Both the position numbers and the translations under genes were made by a program. DNA of 64,000 bases from Brucella thiophenivorans. GTDB lineage: Bacteria; Pseudomonadota; Alphaproteobacteria; Rhizobiales; Rhizobiaceae. Where the stretch lies: the NCBI RefSeq assembly GCF_002252445.1, contig NZ_NNRJ01000052.1, positions 1 to 64,000 on the forward strand, written 5' to 3'. Below, in pieces: positions 26,328 through 35,082 of the stretch. The notes beneath the pieces are model-generated. The model had not been told where the DNA came from and made no database searches. It saw only the letters and a program-made list of their open reading frames with translations. How positions within the stretch are numbered: the stretch's first letter is position 1; every line of letters starts with the position of its first letter.

Positions 26328-26359
26328 TTGCCCCCGTTCATTCGCACAAACGGGGGCAA
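26328..26359. terminator. Bidirectional terminator between araC-type and receptor genes
   Basis: Perfect 11-bp stem ttgcccccgtt (26328-26338) with aacgggggcaa (26349-26359), loop of 10. It lies between two convergent stops, with A/T-rich flanks on both sides. Confidence 0.8.
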
Positions 26360-26364
26360 AATCA

Positions 26365-28518
26365 TTACCAGCTCCGGCGCAAGGTTGCGGTGACTTCACG
26401 CCCCGGATTGTAGAAATCAGCACCGAAGCCACCGAATGCGACATATTTTTGGTCGAACAGATTACTGACATTGAGCTGCAACGTCGTCTTGTCGATGAAC
26501 TCATAGGTATAAGCCAGATCGAGGACCACGTTATCATCCGAACCGAACGTATTGGCGCTGTCGAAATAATACGAACCTGTATAGCGCGCACCGACGCCGA
26601 AGGTCATATCACCGCGTTTACCACTGCCTTCCCAACGATAGTTACCCCAAAGCGATGCTGTATGATTGGGGACCAGCGTCAATTGGTTGCCCGCCGCGCC
26701 ATTGTTGGCATCTTCGAGAATCTCGTGATTCAGATATGAATAAGCGGCAGTCATACTGATATTGTTGGTGACCTCCGCTTTGGCTTCGAGATCAAGACCG
26801 CGGACACGGATTTTGCCAATTGCCGACTCTTCCCGCGTCACCGGATCAGTCTGCGTGATGTTAGTTTTGGTCAGATCGTAAACCGAAGCCGTGAAGAGAG
26901 CAGGAAACCCTATAGGGCTGTACTTTACGCCAACCTCATATTGTTCACCGCGTTCTGGTTCCGTATTCAGAGATGCTGGAACTGCCGACTGGGCATAACT
27001 GGTGAAAACCATGAATTCATCGGTAAACTTATAGGCAAGCCCCACGCGCGTGGTAAACTCGCTCAAGTCACCTTCCGCCGTCGTACTGTCCATTTTGTTA
27101 AACTGGTTGATGTCCATCCAGTCATTACGCAAACCAAGGGTAACGATCAGCTTATCCGCAAAGGTGAGGTCCTGCTGCGCATAAAGAGCCTTGGTTTCCT
27201 GTTTGTTACGCCGGTTGGTCGTCGTTGGCAGATTAAGCGGCGCACCAGTATAAACCGGGTTTGTCCAGTCGATGCCAGTCACACCGGGCATACCAGGATT
27301 ATAATAGGAATCGGCCCAGGTACCAAAACTTGTGCCCGAATAATTATTATATTCGAAACCAACGAGGCTGCGACTTTTTACATTCTCAAAGTCTGCTTCA
27401 TATTGCAGATGCGTATCGATAATGAATTGCCTGTTTGACGCATCACTCGTCATGAAACCGCGATCAGCAAACGTCGAGCCGTCCGTCGGCGTTCTGGAAA
27501 TATAGGCGTAGCCATAACTCTTGTCGCCTTTGCTGTAGCGCGCATTGGAGTTAAAGCTCAATCCGTTTCCAAAATCATGCTCCAAAAGCATCGTCAGCGT
27601 ATCGCGTTTGGTTTTGCCATAATTGAAATCTGGCTCGCCAAAGAAACGCTTTCTGCTGAAATCAATACCAACGGGATAGCCACCACTGTTTGGCGTATCG
27701 TTGAGATAGAGGTGATCATAAAGAACTGTGAGACTTGTCGCATCTGTGGGGCGCCATGTCAGACCACCCATAAAAAACTTCTCATCGTCTCGAGAATAAT
27801 CATATTCCCGATCCGCCTTTTTAAACTTGCCTGTTAAGCGATAGGACAGAGTTTCATCTTCAGTCAGGTTATCACCGAAATCGAAACCAGTTTCGATGTG
27901 GTCATAGGAGCCGCCCGAAATATAGGCTTCGCCAAAACGTTCCGTTCTTGGCTTCTTGCTCGTGAAGTTTACCGATCCGCCCGGATCAGAGACGCCGAAA
28001 ACGCTTGAGCTGCCGCCCTTGAGAACTTCTACCCGTTCGAATGCATAAGGCTCTTCACGAATGCCACCAAAAGGCTTTCCGAGCGACAGCCCATCGCGAT
28101 ACATATAGGCGTCAAAGCCACGGATTTTGAAATAATCGAAGCGATCATCGGAGCCGTAAAAAGTCGTAACAACACCCGACGTATAATTGAGAACCTCTTC
28201 AACGTCCGTTGCGTTGCGCTCCTGAATTTCTTTGGCGGTTATCACGGAGATGGACGCCGGTGTGTCCATAATATCGGTGGGTATTTTTCCACCACTTGTG
28301 GTTTTTGTTGCCACAATAGAATTGCGGTCGTCATCCTGTTTGCCTTTGCCATCCACCGTGATGGTTTCCAGAACCAATGGGGCGGCTGAGGTTGTGGCTT
28401 GTTGCGCAAGCGAGACATTGGGAACACAGACTGCCAGTGCCGAACAACCGAAAAGGAATGCTAAGCGCTTTCGCATCGCAGATCGCGGATCGTTAGCAGT
28501 GGTCATGTTCATATTCAT
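26365..28518 (-). CDS. TonB-dependent siderophore receptor
   Basis: 717 residues. The signal peptide is preceded by a short polar stretch (RKRLAFLFGCSALAVCVPNVSLA). The plug domain includes IMDTPASISVITAKEIQERNA, the IRGFD motif, and VEVLKGGSSSVFGVSDPGG. A 22-strand barrel follows, ending with NLFDQKYVAFGG and the C-terminal aromatic signature ending in TLRRSW. General layout matches FhuA/FoxA-class receptors for hydroxamate siderophores such as ferrichrome or ferrioxamine; ligand identity is not decidable. It is divergent from the ABC siderophore operon with 385 bp between the starts. Outer-membrane location, energised by TonB. Confidence 0.9.
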   Translation of the reverse strand: MNMNMTTANDPRSAMRKRLAFLFGCSALAVCVPNVSLAQQATTSAAPLVLETITVDGKGKQDDDRNSIVATKTTSGGKIPTDIMDTPASISVITAKEIQERNATDVEEVLNYTSGVVTTFYGSDDRFDYFKIRGFDAYMYRDGLSLGKPFGGIREEPYAFERVEVLKGGSSSVFGVSDPGGSVNFTSKKPRTERFGEAYISGGSYDHIETGFDFGDNLTEDETLSYRLTGKFKKADREYDYSRDDEKFFMGGLTWRPTDATSLTVLYDHLYLNDTPNSGGYPVGIDFSRKRFFGEPDFNYGKTKRDTLTMLLEHDFGNGLSFNSNARYSKGDKSYGYAYISRTPTDGSTFADRGFMTSDASNRQFIIDTHLQYEADFENVKSRSLVGFEYNNYSGTSFGTWADSYYNPGMPGVTGIDWTNPVYTGAPLNLPTTTNRRNKQETKALYAQQDLTFADKLIVTLGLRNDWMDINQFNKMDSTTAEGDLSEFTTRVGLAYKFTDEFMVFTSYAQSAVPASLNTEPERGEQYEVGVKYSPIGFPALFTASVYDLTKTNITQTDPVTREESAIGKIRVRGLDLEAKAEVTNNISMTAAYSYLNHEILEDANNGAAGNQLTLVPNHTASLWGNYRWEGSGKRGDMTFGVGARYTGSYYFDSANTFGSDDNVVLDLAYTYEFIDKTTLQLNVSNLFDQKYVAFGGFGADFYNPGREVTATLRRSW

Positions 28519-28668
28519 GGTAGGTTCCGCAATCTCGTTATGCAGTTACAAGCGATAAGGTCCGCCGACAATCGTGCAATCGCGAGGTGTTGTGTGTCCA
28601 AATTTTCCGTACAACTCATACACCGCGATTGTCTGTTCACGCCACTAACTTGAGATTGTTTGTCCAGT

Positions 28669-28696
28669 ATTGTAAAAATCGGCTTTATTGTAAAAA
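28669..28696. promoter_or_regulatory. Candidate AraC-type direct repeats
   Basis: ATTGTAAAAA occurs twice, 18 bp apart (28669-28678, 28687-28696), about 150 bp before the receptor start on the minus strand. Tandem half-sites are the usual target of AraC regulators. Confidence 0.4.
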
Positions 28697-28783
28697 GCCA
28701 CGGTTAATTCGCCGCAAAATTGACATGGTTCCGCTCGTGCCCTTGACGCCCCAATTTTAACCTGAGACTGAAAGGCCACTTTT

Positions 28784-28885
28784 AATTAGAGTGCATCCTG
28801 AAAAGTGAGAAACGTTTTTCGAAAACAGATGCTCGTTAAAACAAATGATTTAAAGAACCGATCTGATCCAATCAGATCGGTTCTC
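28784..28885. repeat. Intergenic repeat, copy B, with terminal hairpin
   Basis: The first 23 bases (28784-28806) are an exact inverted copy of 2540-2562. The far end is a perfect 13-bp inverted repeat (28855-28867 with 28871-28883) with a 3-base loop. The whole about 100-bp unit resembles mosaic palindromic repeats common in the order; that it is one element is inferred. Confidence 0.55.
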
Positions 28886-28903
28886 TATTGGGAGAATGCA
28901 CCT

Positions 28904-29902
28904 GTGCGCCATTTTATCCGCTCGATCCTCGTATTGGTCGCAATCACTATGTTCCCCAATATTGCGGGCGCTGCATCTTCAAACAGTGATCAGACTTATC
29001 CAATTGTTATAAAACATGCTTTCGGCAAGACCACTATATCCAAAAAGCCGCAACGCATAGCAACGGTCGCCTGGGCCAATCACGAGGTTCCGCTTGCACT
29101 CGGCGTTATCCCGGTCGGAATGGCGGCTGCTAATTTTGGCGATAATGAGGGTGATGGATTGCTGCCCTGGGTTTCTGAGCGCCTTAAAGAATTGGGTGCG
29201 GACAAGCCGGTTCTGTTCGATGAAGGCGATGGCATTGATTTTGAAGCGGTTGCAGCGACCAGTCCCGATGTCATTCTGGCGTCCTATTCCGGCTTGAGCC
29301 AGTCGGATTATGACACGCTGAGCCAGATTGCACCGGTCGTCGCCTATCCTGAAGCTCCATGGTCGACGGATTGGCGCGACATGATCCGCCTCAATAGTGC
29401 AGGCATGGGGATGTCGAATGAGGGGGACGCTCTTATTAAGAAAATTGACGCCGATATTGCGAAGACTATTAGCGAGTATCCGCACCTTAAAGGTAAATCA
29501 GCTATGTTCGTTACGCATCTTGATGCGACGAACTTAAGCACAATCAATTTCTATACGACCAATGATACCCGCGTAAAATTCTTTGAGGATTTGGGGCTGA
29601 TCTCGCCAAAGAGTGTCGTTCAGGCATCGCAGCCGGGACAGTTTTCCGGTTCTGTGAGTGCCGAACGCATCGATCTGTTTGACGATGTCGATATTGTCGT
29701 AACCTATGGTGGCGATGAGCTTTTCACGGCAATGCGTGCAAATCCACTTCTTTCCAAATTGCCGGTTGTGACGAATGATGCGGTTGTGATGCTTGGGAGA
29801 GACCCCTTGGGTACAGCCGCCAATCCCACCCCGCTTTCCATCTCATGGGTGCTTAAGGATTATGTTGCGCTGCTTTCAAGTGCTGCGGACAAGGCCAAAT
29901 GA
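28904..29902 (+). CDS. Iron-siderophore ABC transporter substrate-binding protein
   Basis: About 332 residues. The signal peptide runs RHFIRSILVLVAITMFPNIAGAA. The mature protein is a class III (FhuD/FecB/FepB) periplasmic binding protein: PQRIATVAWANHEVPLALGVIPVGM and ATSPDVILASYSGLSQSDYDTLSQIAPVV are standard. It carries ferric siderophore from the receptor to the permeases. The frame extends to 28805, but GTG 28904 has GGAGA nine bases before it and directly starts the signal peptide. It overlaps the permease gene by 4 bp. Confidence 0.88.
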   Translation: MRHFIRSILVLVAITMFPNIAGAASSNSDQTYPIVIKHAFGKTTISKKPQRIATVAWANHEVPLALGVIPVGMAAANFGDNEGDGLLPWVSERLKELGADKPVLFDEGDGIDFEAVAATSPDVILASYSGLSQSDYDTLSQIAPVVAYPEAPWSTDWRDMIRLNSAGMGMSNEGDALIKKIDADIAKTISEYPHLKGKSAMFVTHLDATNLSTINFYTTNDTRVKFFEDLGLISPKSVVQASQPGQFSGSVSAERIDLFDDVDIVVTYGGDELFTAMRANPLLSKLPVVTNDAVVMLGRDPLGTAANPTPLSISWVLKDYVALLSSAADKAK

Positions 29903-30942
29903 TTTCCGAGAGCATTCAGCCAGCCCGGCCTGACGTTCAAATGGGCCGCTCTAACAATATCCGATCTCTGTCTTTGTTGCTGCTCCTGCTGCTTCTTAGC
30001 GCTATATGTTTTCTGTCCGTGGCCCTTGGCACGAGAGACGTTGCTTGGCCAGAAATATGGGCGGCACTCAATGGCCACGTCGACACAATCGGGCAAGCTG
30101 CCGTTTCAACGCGTATTCCCCGCACGCTGCTTGCCGTTATGGCAGGGGCAGCACTTGGACTTTCCGGCGCAGTCATGCAGGGCATAACCCGCAACCCGCT
30201 TGCAGACCCCGGCATATTGGGCGTCAATATGGGCGCGTCACTTGCTATCGTGATCGCCATCGTGTGGTTTGGGATTGCATCCGCCCATGCTTACATCTGG
30301 GTCGCAATTCTTGGTGCCGGATCGGCAGCAGTCTTCGTATACGCAGTCGGATCGCTGGGGCGCGGTGGTGCCACGCCGCTTAAACTCGCATTGGCCGGGG
30401 CTGCAACCTCAGTTGCCTTTTCCTCTCTGACAATCGCGATCATATTGCCGCGTGCCGATCTTGCGGGCGGCATTCGTTCATGGCAGATCGGTGGCGTGGG
30501 AGGCGCTACGATGGATCGTATCGCCTATGTCATCCCATTTCTGCTTGTGGGTGCTGCAATTAGCCTGCTTTCAGCGCGCAAACTCAATTCACTGGCACTT
30601 GGTGATGAATTGGCGGCGGGGCTTGGAGAGAATGTCGCCGTTGCCCGCGCAGTCTCTGCAATAGGCGCTATTCTTTTGTGCGGTGCTACAACAGCCATAT
30701 GCGGACCGATCGGCTTTGTTGGCCTGATTATCCCGCATTTATGCCGCCTGCTGGTTGGCGTCGATCATCGCTGGCTTCTGCCGTTTTCTGCAATTGTGGG
30801 TGCCTGTCTTCTCGTCTCGTCAGATATTGTCGGACGGCTCATTGCACGACCAGCCGAAATTGACGTTGGCATTATTACAGCCTTTGTCGGGGCTCCGTTC
30901 TTTATCTGGATTGTAAGACGCCAGCGCGTGCGAGAGCTATGA
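29899..30942 (+). CDS. Iron-siderophore ABC transporter permease (FecCD family)
   Basis: 347 residues and about ten membrane segments. The family motifs RIPRTLLAVMAGAALGLSGAVMQGITRNPLADPGILGVNMGA and GPIGFVGLIIPHLCRLLVG are clear, each shown here in conserved pieces of the FecCD superfamily. An unusual poly-Leu run opens the first helix. ATGA overlaps at both ends show co-translation with the binding protein and second permease. Inner membrane. Confidence 0.9.
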   Translation: MISESIQPARPDVQMGRSNNIRSLSLLLLLLLLSAICFLSVALGTRDVAWPEIWAALNGHVDTIGQAAVSTRIPRTLLAVMAGAALGLSGAVMQGITRNPLADPGILGVNMGASLAIVIAIVWFGIASAHAYIWVAILGAGSAAVFVYAVGSLGRGGATPLKLALAGAATSVAFSSLTIAIILPRADLAGGIRSWQIGGVGGATMDRIAYVIPFLLVGAAISLLSARKLNSLALGDELAAGLGENVAVARAVSAIGAILLCGATTAICGPIGFVGLIIPHLCRLLVGVDHRWLLPFSAIVGACLLVSSDIVGRLIARPAEIDVGIITAFVGAPFFIWIVRRQRVREL

Positions 30943-31979
30943 CCCTGATTTCACCCATATATGACCAACTGATCAGCGCCCGCAGACGAAAAGCACGAAC
31001 CCGCCTCCTGTTGATCTTAAGCCTTGTTGTCATTCTCGGCAGCGTTTTCGCTTTAACTTTGATGCTGGGGCAATCCTTCACACCGCCGGGAGACGTTCTA
31101 CGTGTAATGCTGGGCGAAGACGTCGCGGGAGCGAGTTTTACAGTGGGTCAATTACGCCTGCCCCGCGCGATATTGTCGATCCTTGCGGGTTTGAGCTTCG
31201 GGCTGGGTGGCGTGGCTTTTCAAACCATGCTGCGCAATCCACTTGCAAGCCCGGACATTATCGGCATCAGCTCCGGCGCAAGTGCGGCAGCAGTTTTTGC
31301 CATTGTGGTCCTGTCGATGAGCGGTCCCGCCGTGTCGGTATTTGCCGTCGTCAGCGGGTTAGGCGTAGCACTGCTCGTTTATGCCCTATCTTTCAGAAAT
31401 GGTGTCGCCGGTACGCGCCTTATTCTGGTTGGCATCGGTGTTTCTGCGATGCTCGAAAGCTTCATTGCCTATATTCTTTCAAGCGCGCCTGCTTGGAATA
31501 TGCAGGAAGCAATGCGGTGGCTCACAGGCAGTGTGAATGGTGCGCGGCTCGATCAGATGGCACCATTGCTGATCGCACTCATCGTCTTTGGCGGGTTGCT
31601 TTTAAGCCGGACACGCGATCTGGAATCTTTACGCCTTGGTGACGATACGGCTGCAGCGTTGGGAACCAAGGTTGCCCGAACACGCATCATTATCATCATC
31701 GCGGCCGTTGGCATGATCTCCTTTGCCACTGCGATTGCTGGCCCCATATCGTTTGTTGCCTTCTTATCCGGTCCGATTGCCGCGCGCATCGTCCGCAACA
31801 ACGGATCGCTGCTACTTCCATCGGCATTGGTCGGAGCCATCCTTGTTCTGGCAGGCGATTATGTCGGCCAGTTTATGTTGCCCGGGCGTTACCCGGTTGG
31901 CGTCGTCACCGGCGCTCTCGGCGCGCCCTATCTCATCTATCTCATAATTCGGGTCAATCGGACCGGAGGATCGCTATGA
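30939..31979 (+). CDS. Iron-siderophore ABC transporter permease (FecCD family), second subunit
   Basis: 346 residues with about ten membrane segments. Motifs include LRLPRAILSILAGLSFGLGG, MLRNPLASPDIIGISSGASA and the cytoplasmic coupling helix near GPISFVAFLSGPIAARIV. It pairs with the previous permease as a heterodimer, as in FepD/FepG. ATGA overlaps with both neighbours. In this subunit the usual P-H of the coupling region is replaced by SGP, a common variation in the second subunit. Confidence 0.9.
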   Translation: MTLISPIYDQLISARRRKARTRLLLILSLVVILGSVFALTLMLGQSFTPPGDVLRVMLGEDVAGASFTVGQLRLPRAILSILAGLSFGLGGVAFQTMLRNPLASPDIIGISSGASAAAVFAIVVLSMSGPAVSVFAVVSGLGVALLVYALSFRNGVAGTRLILVGIGVSAMLESFIAYILSSAPAWNMQEAMRWLTGSVNGARLDQMAPLLIALIVFGGLLLSRTRDLESLRLGDDTAAALGTKVARTRIIIIIAAVGMISFATAIAGPISFVAFLSGPIAARIVRNNGSLLLPSALVGAILVLAGDYVGQFMLPGRYPVGVVTGALGAPYLIYLIIRVNRTGGSL

Positions 31980-32791
31980 CAAGTCATTCGCTCAAAGTCA
32001 GCCAGCTCTCTTCGGGTTATGGCGATACAATGATTTTGGAAGACTTGAGCCTTAATGTGCCTTCCGGGCAGATCACGGTGATTGTCGGTGCCAACGCATG
32101 TGGTAAATCGACATTGCTGCGTAGCATGTCACGCCTTCTAAAGCCGTGTCATGGCCATGTTTTGCTTGATGGTAAATCCATTCACAAAATACCGTCGCGT
32201 GAGCTTGCGCAATCCCTTGGATTGCTCCCACAGTCCCCGATTGCGCCTGAAGGAATTACGGTCACTGATCTGGTAAGCCGTGGCAGACACCCTTATCAAG
32301 GTATTTTTTCGCGATGGACGAAAGAAGACAATGAAGCGGTGACGGCTGCATTGTCCGCTACAAAAACCGACGCATTAGCCGAACGGGCGATTGACGAACT
32401 TTCCGGCGGGCAAAGGCAGCGTGTGTGGATTGCCATGGCACTTGCGCAGGAAACGGAAATATTGCTGCTCGACGAGCCAACGACATTTCTTGACATCAGC
32501 CACCAGATGGAAGTTCTCGACCTTTTAACCGACCTTAACAAACAGCGGGATACGACGATTGTCATGGTGTTGCATGACCTCAATCTCGCCGCACGCTATG
32601 CCGATCATCTGGTCGCAATGAAAAACGGCAAGCTTTATGTGTCAGGCAGTCCCGATGAGGTTCTAACCGAACAAAATGTTCGGGAGATATTCAATATTGA
32701 AAGCAGGATCATCACTGATCCCACATCCAATCGACCGATGATGCTCCCCATCGGTCGGCATCGCATGTCTAATGAGACATGCCGAAGATAA
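31976..32791 (+). CDS. Iron-siderophore ABC transporter ATP-binding protein
   Basis: 271 residues, FecE/FepC class. Walker A is GANACGKSTLLR, with Ala-Cys in place of the commoner Gly-Cys or Ser-Gly; the signature is ELSGGQRQRVWIAMALAQ, Walker B ILLLDEPTTFLD, and the H-loop VLHDLNLAARYAD. It powers ferric-siderophore uptake. Last gene of the four-gene operon, converging on the aldolase/SDR gene with only 7 bp between stops. Confidence 0.92.
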   Translation: MTSHSLKVSQLSSGYGDTMILEDLSLNVPSGQITVIVGANACGKSTLLRSMSRLLKPCHGHVLLDGKSIHKIPSRELAQSLGLLPQSPIAPEGITVTDLVSRGRHPYQGIFSRWTKEDNEAVTAALSATKTDALAERAIDELSGGQRQRVWIAMALAQETEILLLDEPTTFLDISHQMEVLDLLTDLNKQRDTTIVMVLHDLNLAARYADHLVAMKNGKLYVSGSPDEVLTEQNVREIFNIESRIITDPTSNRPMMLPIGRHRMSNETCRR

Positions 32792-32798
32792 TAGCGCC

Positions 32799-34856
32799 TT
32801 ATCGCATCATCGCAGCAACATTGCCGCCATCGACTGTGATCACAGCACCCGTTGATGTGCGCGCTGTGATGAGATGTAGAAATGCTTGTGCTACATCATC
32901 CGCCATCACTTCGCGCTTGAGAAGATTGCCACGCATATAGACTTCTGGTGTCACGCTGCGTGCCTGGGCGCGTTCCTCAACCATTTCGTCGGTCATCAGG
33001 CCCGTGCGGATGCGATCAGGATTAACGGCATTCACCGTAATGCCATCACAGGCATGTTCCAGCGAATATTGACGCATCAAGGCCATCAATGCCGCTTTCG
33101 ATGTGCCATATGGACCAAAATCCGGGCCCGGATTAACCGCCTGTTTGCTCACATTGAACACGATTGAGCCACCGGTCTTCTGTTGCTTCATGACCTTGAC
33201 TGCGGCTCGTGCAATATAGTGATGGCTCCAGAAATTGAGATCAAAAGCGCGTTTGAACAGCGCATCATCAACGGACTCCAACGCACCCTGAAAAGCAGCG
33301 CCGGCATTCGAAACCAGAATATCAACACCGCCATAGGTGGCTATGATTTCTGCAATCGCCTTTTCTGCCGCCAATGGATCGGTCAGATCGCAGGCTACAG
33401 CTTTGCCACCCAGTCGCTTGGCTTCGGCTGAAACACGTTCCGCATCAATGTCGATCAGTGCAATCTCCGCGCCCTGCTCTTTCAAGCGCTGCGCAATCGC
33501 CAAGCCCAAACCACCTGCTCCGCCAGTGATCACCGCGACTTGTCGTGTCAGTGGCTTCTCGGTTTGTTTGGCAAGTTTCGCCTGCTCAAGCGACCAATAT
33601 TCGATGTCGAAAAGGTCTTCTTCACTCAAGGCTTCAAACTGATGAATTCCTTCTGCACCGCGAATAACTTCTATGGTTGCTTCCGCGACATCCGCGCCGA
33701 TACGCGCAGCCTTTTGTGTCGGTCCGGCAGAAAACACTCCGATGCCATCGACATAAAACACCCGCGGCATAGGATCGAGCATCGTCTTACCACCGCCGAC
33801 CCGCGCATTGTTGCGATCAAAATAGCCCTTATAGTCAGTGACATAAGCAGAAACCGCATCTTTAACTTTTGCCGCCCAACCAGCAAGATCATCAGCAAGT
33901 GGTGCAGGCAGAGCCACGCCATAACGCTTGATGTGAATCACATGTTCAGGTGTTGCATTGCCGCGACGCACGAGATCAGCGACATTGGGGGCGCCACAGA
34001 AATCAAGGATTTCACGATTGGAACGATGCTCGATAATGAAGCGTCGTGGTTGGCCTTCTTGTCTGCCCGGAAGGGCAATCGCGCCGCGCAGGATGGGTGC
34101 AATGTCAGCAACAGACGCCAATTCCTGTTTATATTCTTTTGTACTTGCCTGACCGAAAGGATGAGGATTTCCCTTCGCAATACGCTTTTCCGCACGGTCA
34201 ATTGCCTCAATCATATTCTCATAGGCAATACGCGGATCGTCAGACCAGGTGAAAATACCGTGCTTGAGGAGGATCATGCCCGGCGCATCCGGGCGCTCTG
34301 AAAATGCCTTGAGACAGGCTTTGGAAAGATCAAACCCCGGCATGACATAAGGCACGATGATCATTTCGGGGAATAATTCCCGGATGATCGCCTCGCCATT
34401 TGGCTGGTTTGTCAGTGCTACAATCGCATTGGCATGCGTATGGTCAACATGCTTGAAAGGCAGGATAGCGTGAAGGATCGCTTCCACCGACGGATTGGGT
34501 GAGGAAGGATCAAGCAGCAACCGGCGCTGCAACATCACCATGTCATCGTCGCTCAAAGTTTCATAATTCACCATAGCTTTCAGCTTCTCAAGGTGAAGGG
34601 CGGGCAGACCGGCAGGCTCAATTTTGCCCATGTCCCAGCCGCTGCCCTTCACGCAAAGCACTTCCACCGGTGTGCCATCATGATCGCTGATTGTCGTCTT
34701 GACGGATGTGTTGCCACCACCATGCAGAACAAGCTTCGGTTCGGAGCCCAACAAACGAGTGGTATATGTACGGATGGCAACGTCGCGATTGATACCTGCT
34801 TTTTCATAGGCATCGATGATTGCTGTAAAATCCGTATCCGACCAGTTCGACTTCAT
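32799..34856 (-). CDS. Bifunctional class II aldolase / short-chain dehydrogenase (RhaD-like)
   Basis: 685 residues. The N-terminal half (to about 420) is a class II aldolase/adducin domain with the zinc ligands in VDHTHANAIVAL and a catalytic Glu region early in the chain (HGGGNTSVKT). The C-terminal SDR domain starts at AVITGGAGGLGLAIAQRL and has the catalytic Tyr-Lys in YGTSKAAL. Such fusions cleave rhamnulose-1-phosphate (or a similar deoxyketose-1-P) to dihydroxyacetone phosphate and lactaldehyde, and oxidise the aldehyde in the same protein. No rhamnose isomerase or FGGY kinase is nearby, so the true substrate may differ. It is divergent from the SorC regulator. Confidence 0.85.
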   Translation of the reverse strand: MKSNWSDTDFTAIIDAYEKAGINRDVAIRTYTTRLLGSEPKLVLHGGGNTSVKTTISDHDGTPVEVLCVKGSGWDMGKIEPAGLPALHLEKLKAMVNYETLSDDDMVMLQRRLLLDPSSPNPSVEAILHAILPFKHVDHTHANAIVALTNQPNGEAIIRELFPEMIIVPYVMPGFDLSKACLKAFSERPDAPGMILLKHGIFTWSDDPRIAYENMIEAIDRAEKRIAKGNPHPFGQASTKEYKQELASVADIAPILRGAIALPGRQEGQPRRFIIEHRSNREILDFCGAPNVADLVRRGNATPEHVIHIKRYGVALPAPLADDLAGWAAKVKDAVSAYVTDYKGYFDRNNARVGGGKTMLDPMPRVFYVDGIGVFSAGPTQKAARIGADVAEATIEVIRGAEGIHQFEALSEEDLFDIEYWSLEQAKLAKQTEKPLTRQVAVITGGAGGLGLAIAQRLKEQGAEIALIDIDAERVSAEAKRLGGKAVACDLTDPLAAEKAIAEIIATYGGVDILVSNAGAAFQGALESVDDALFKRAFDLNFWSHHYIARAAVKVMKQQKTGGSIVFNVSKQAVNPGPDFGPYGTSKAALMALMRQYSLEHACDGITVNAVNPDRIRTGLMTDEMVEERAQARSVTPEVYMRGNLLKREVMADDVAQAFLHLITARTSTGAVITVDGGNVAAMMR

Positions 34857-34995
34857 CTACCAGGCTCCTCAGTTGGCAATCTGCGGCCACAACAGCGCAG
34901 ACATAGACAAGCACCCATGGAAATTACATTTTTCCAAGGCATAACAATGATTTATGGAGATAACTCCTCACCTGATATACAATTGACACTATATA

Positions 34996-35009
34996 TTGAC
35001 ATTAGTCAA
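34996..35009. promoter_or_regulatory. Candidate SorC-regulator operator
   Basis: TTGACATTAGTCAA, a perfect TTGAC-N4-GTCAA palindrome, lies in the 226-bp gap between the divergent aldolase/SDR and sorC-type genes. Two very similar palindromes lie before the transporter operon (41964-41977, 42110-42123). Confidence 0.65.
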
Positions 35010-35082
35010 CTTGATTGATTGGCTTATTGATTAAAAGCGTTTTCTATGCAACTCAGATGAGCAGTGAAAACAGGAAATGAGT

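Larger units (their letters stand above)
28519..28903. promoter_or_regulatory. Divergent regulatory region of the siderophore module
   Basis: 385 bp with no gene. It contains tandem ATTGTAAAAA repeats (28669-28678 and 28687-28696), a dispersed repeat copy (28784-28806) and a perfect hairpin (28855-28883). No clear Fur, RirA or Irr box was seen. Confidence 0.55.

Noticed and set aside
33540-34301. 253-codon plus-strand frame opposite the aldolase/SDR gene
   Set aside because: Antisense shadow; Cys-rich composition, no domain.
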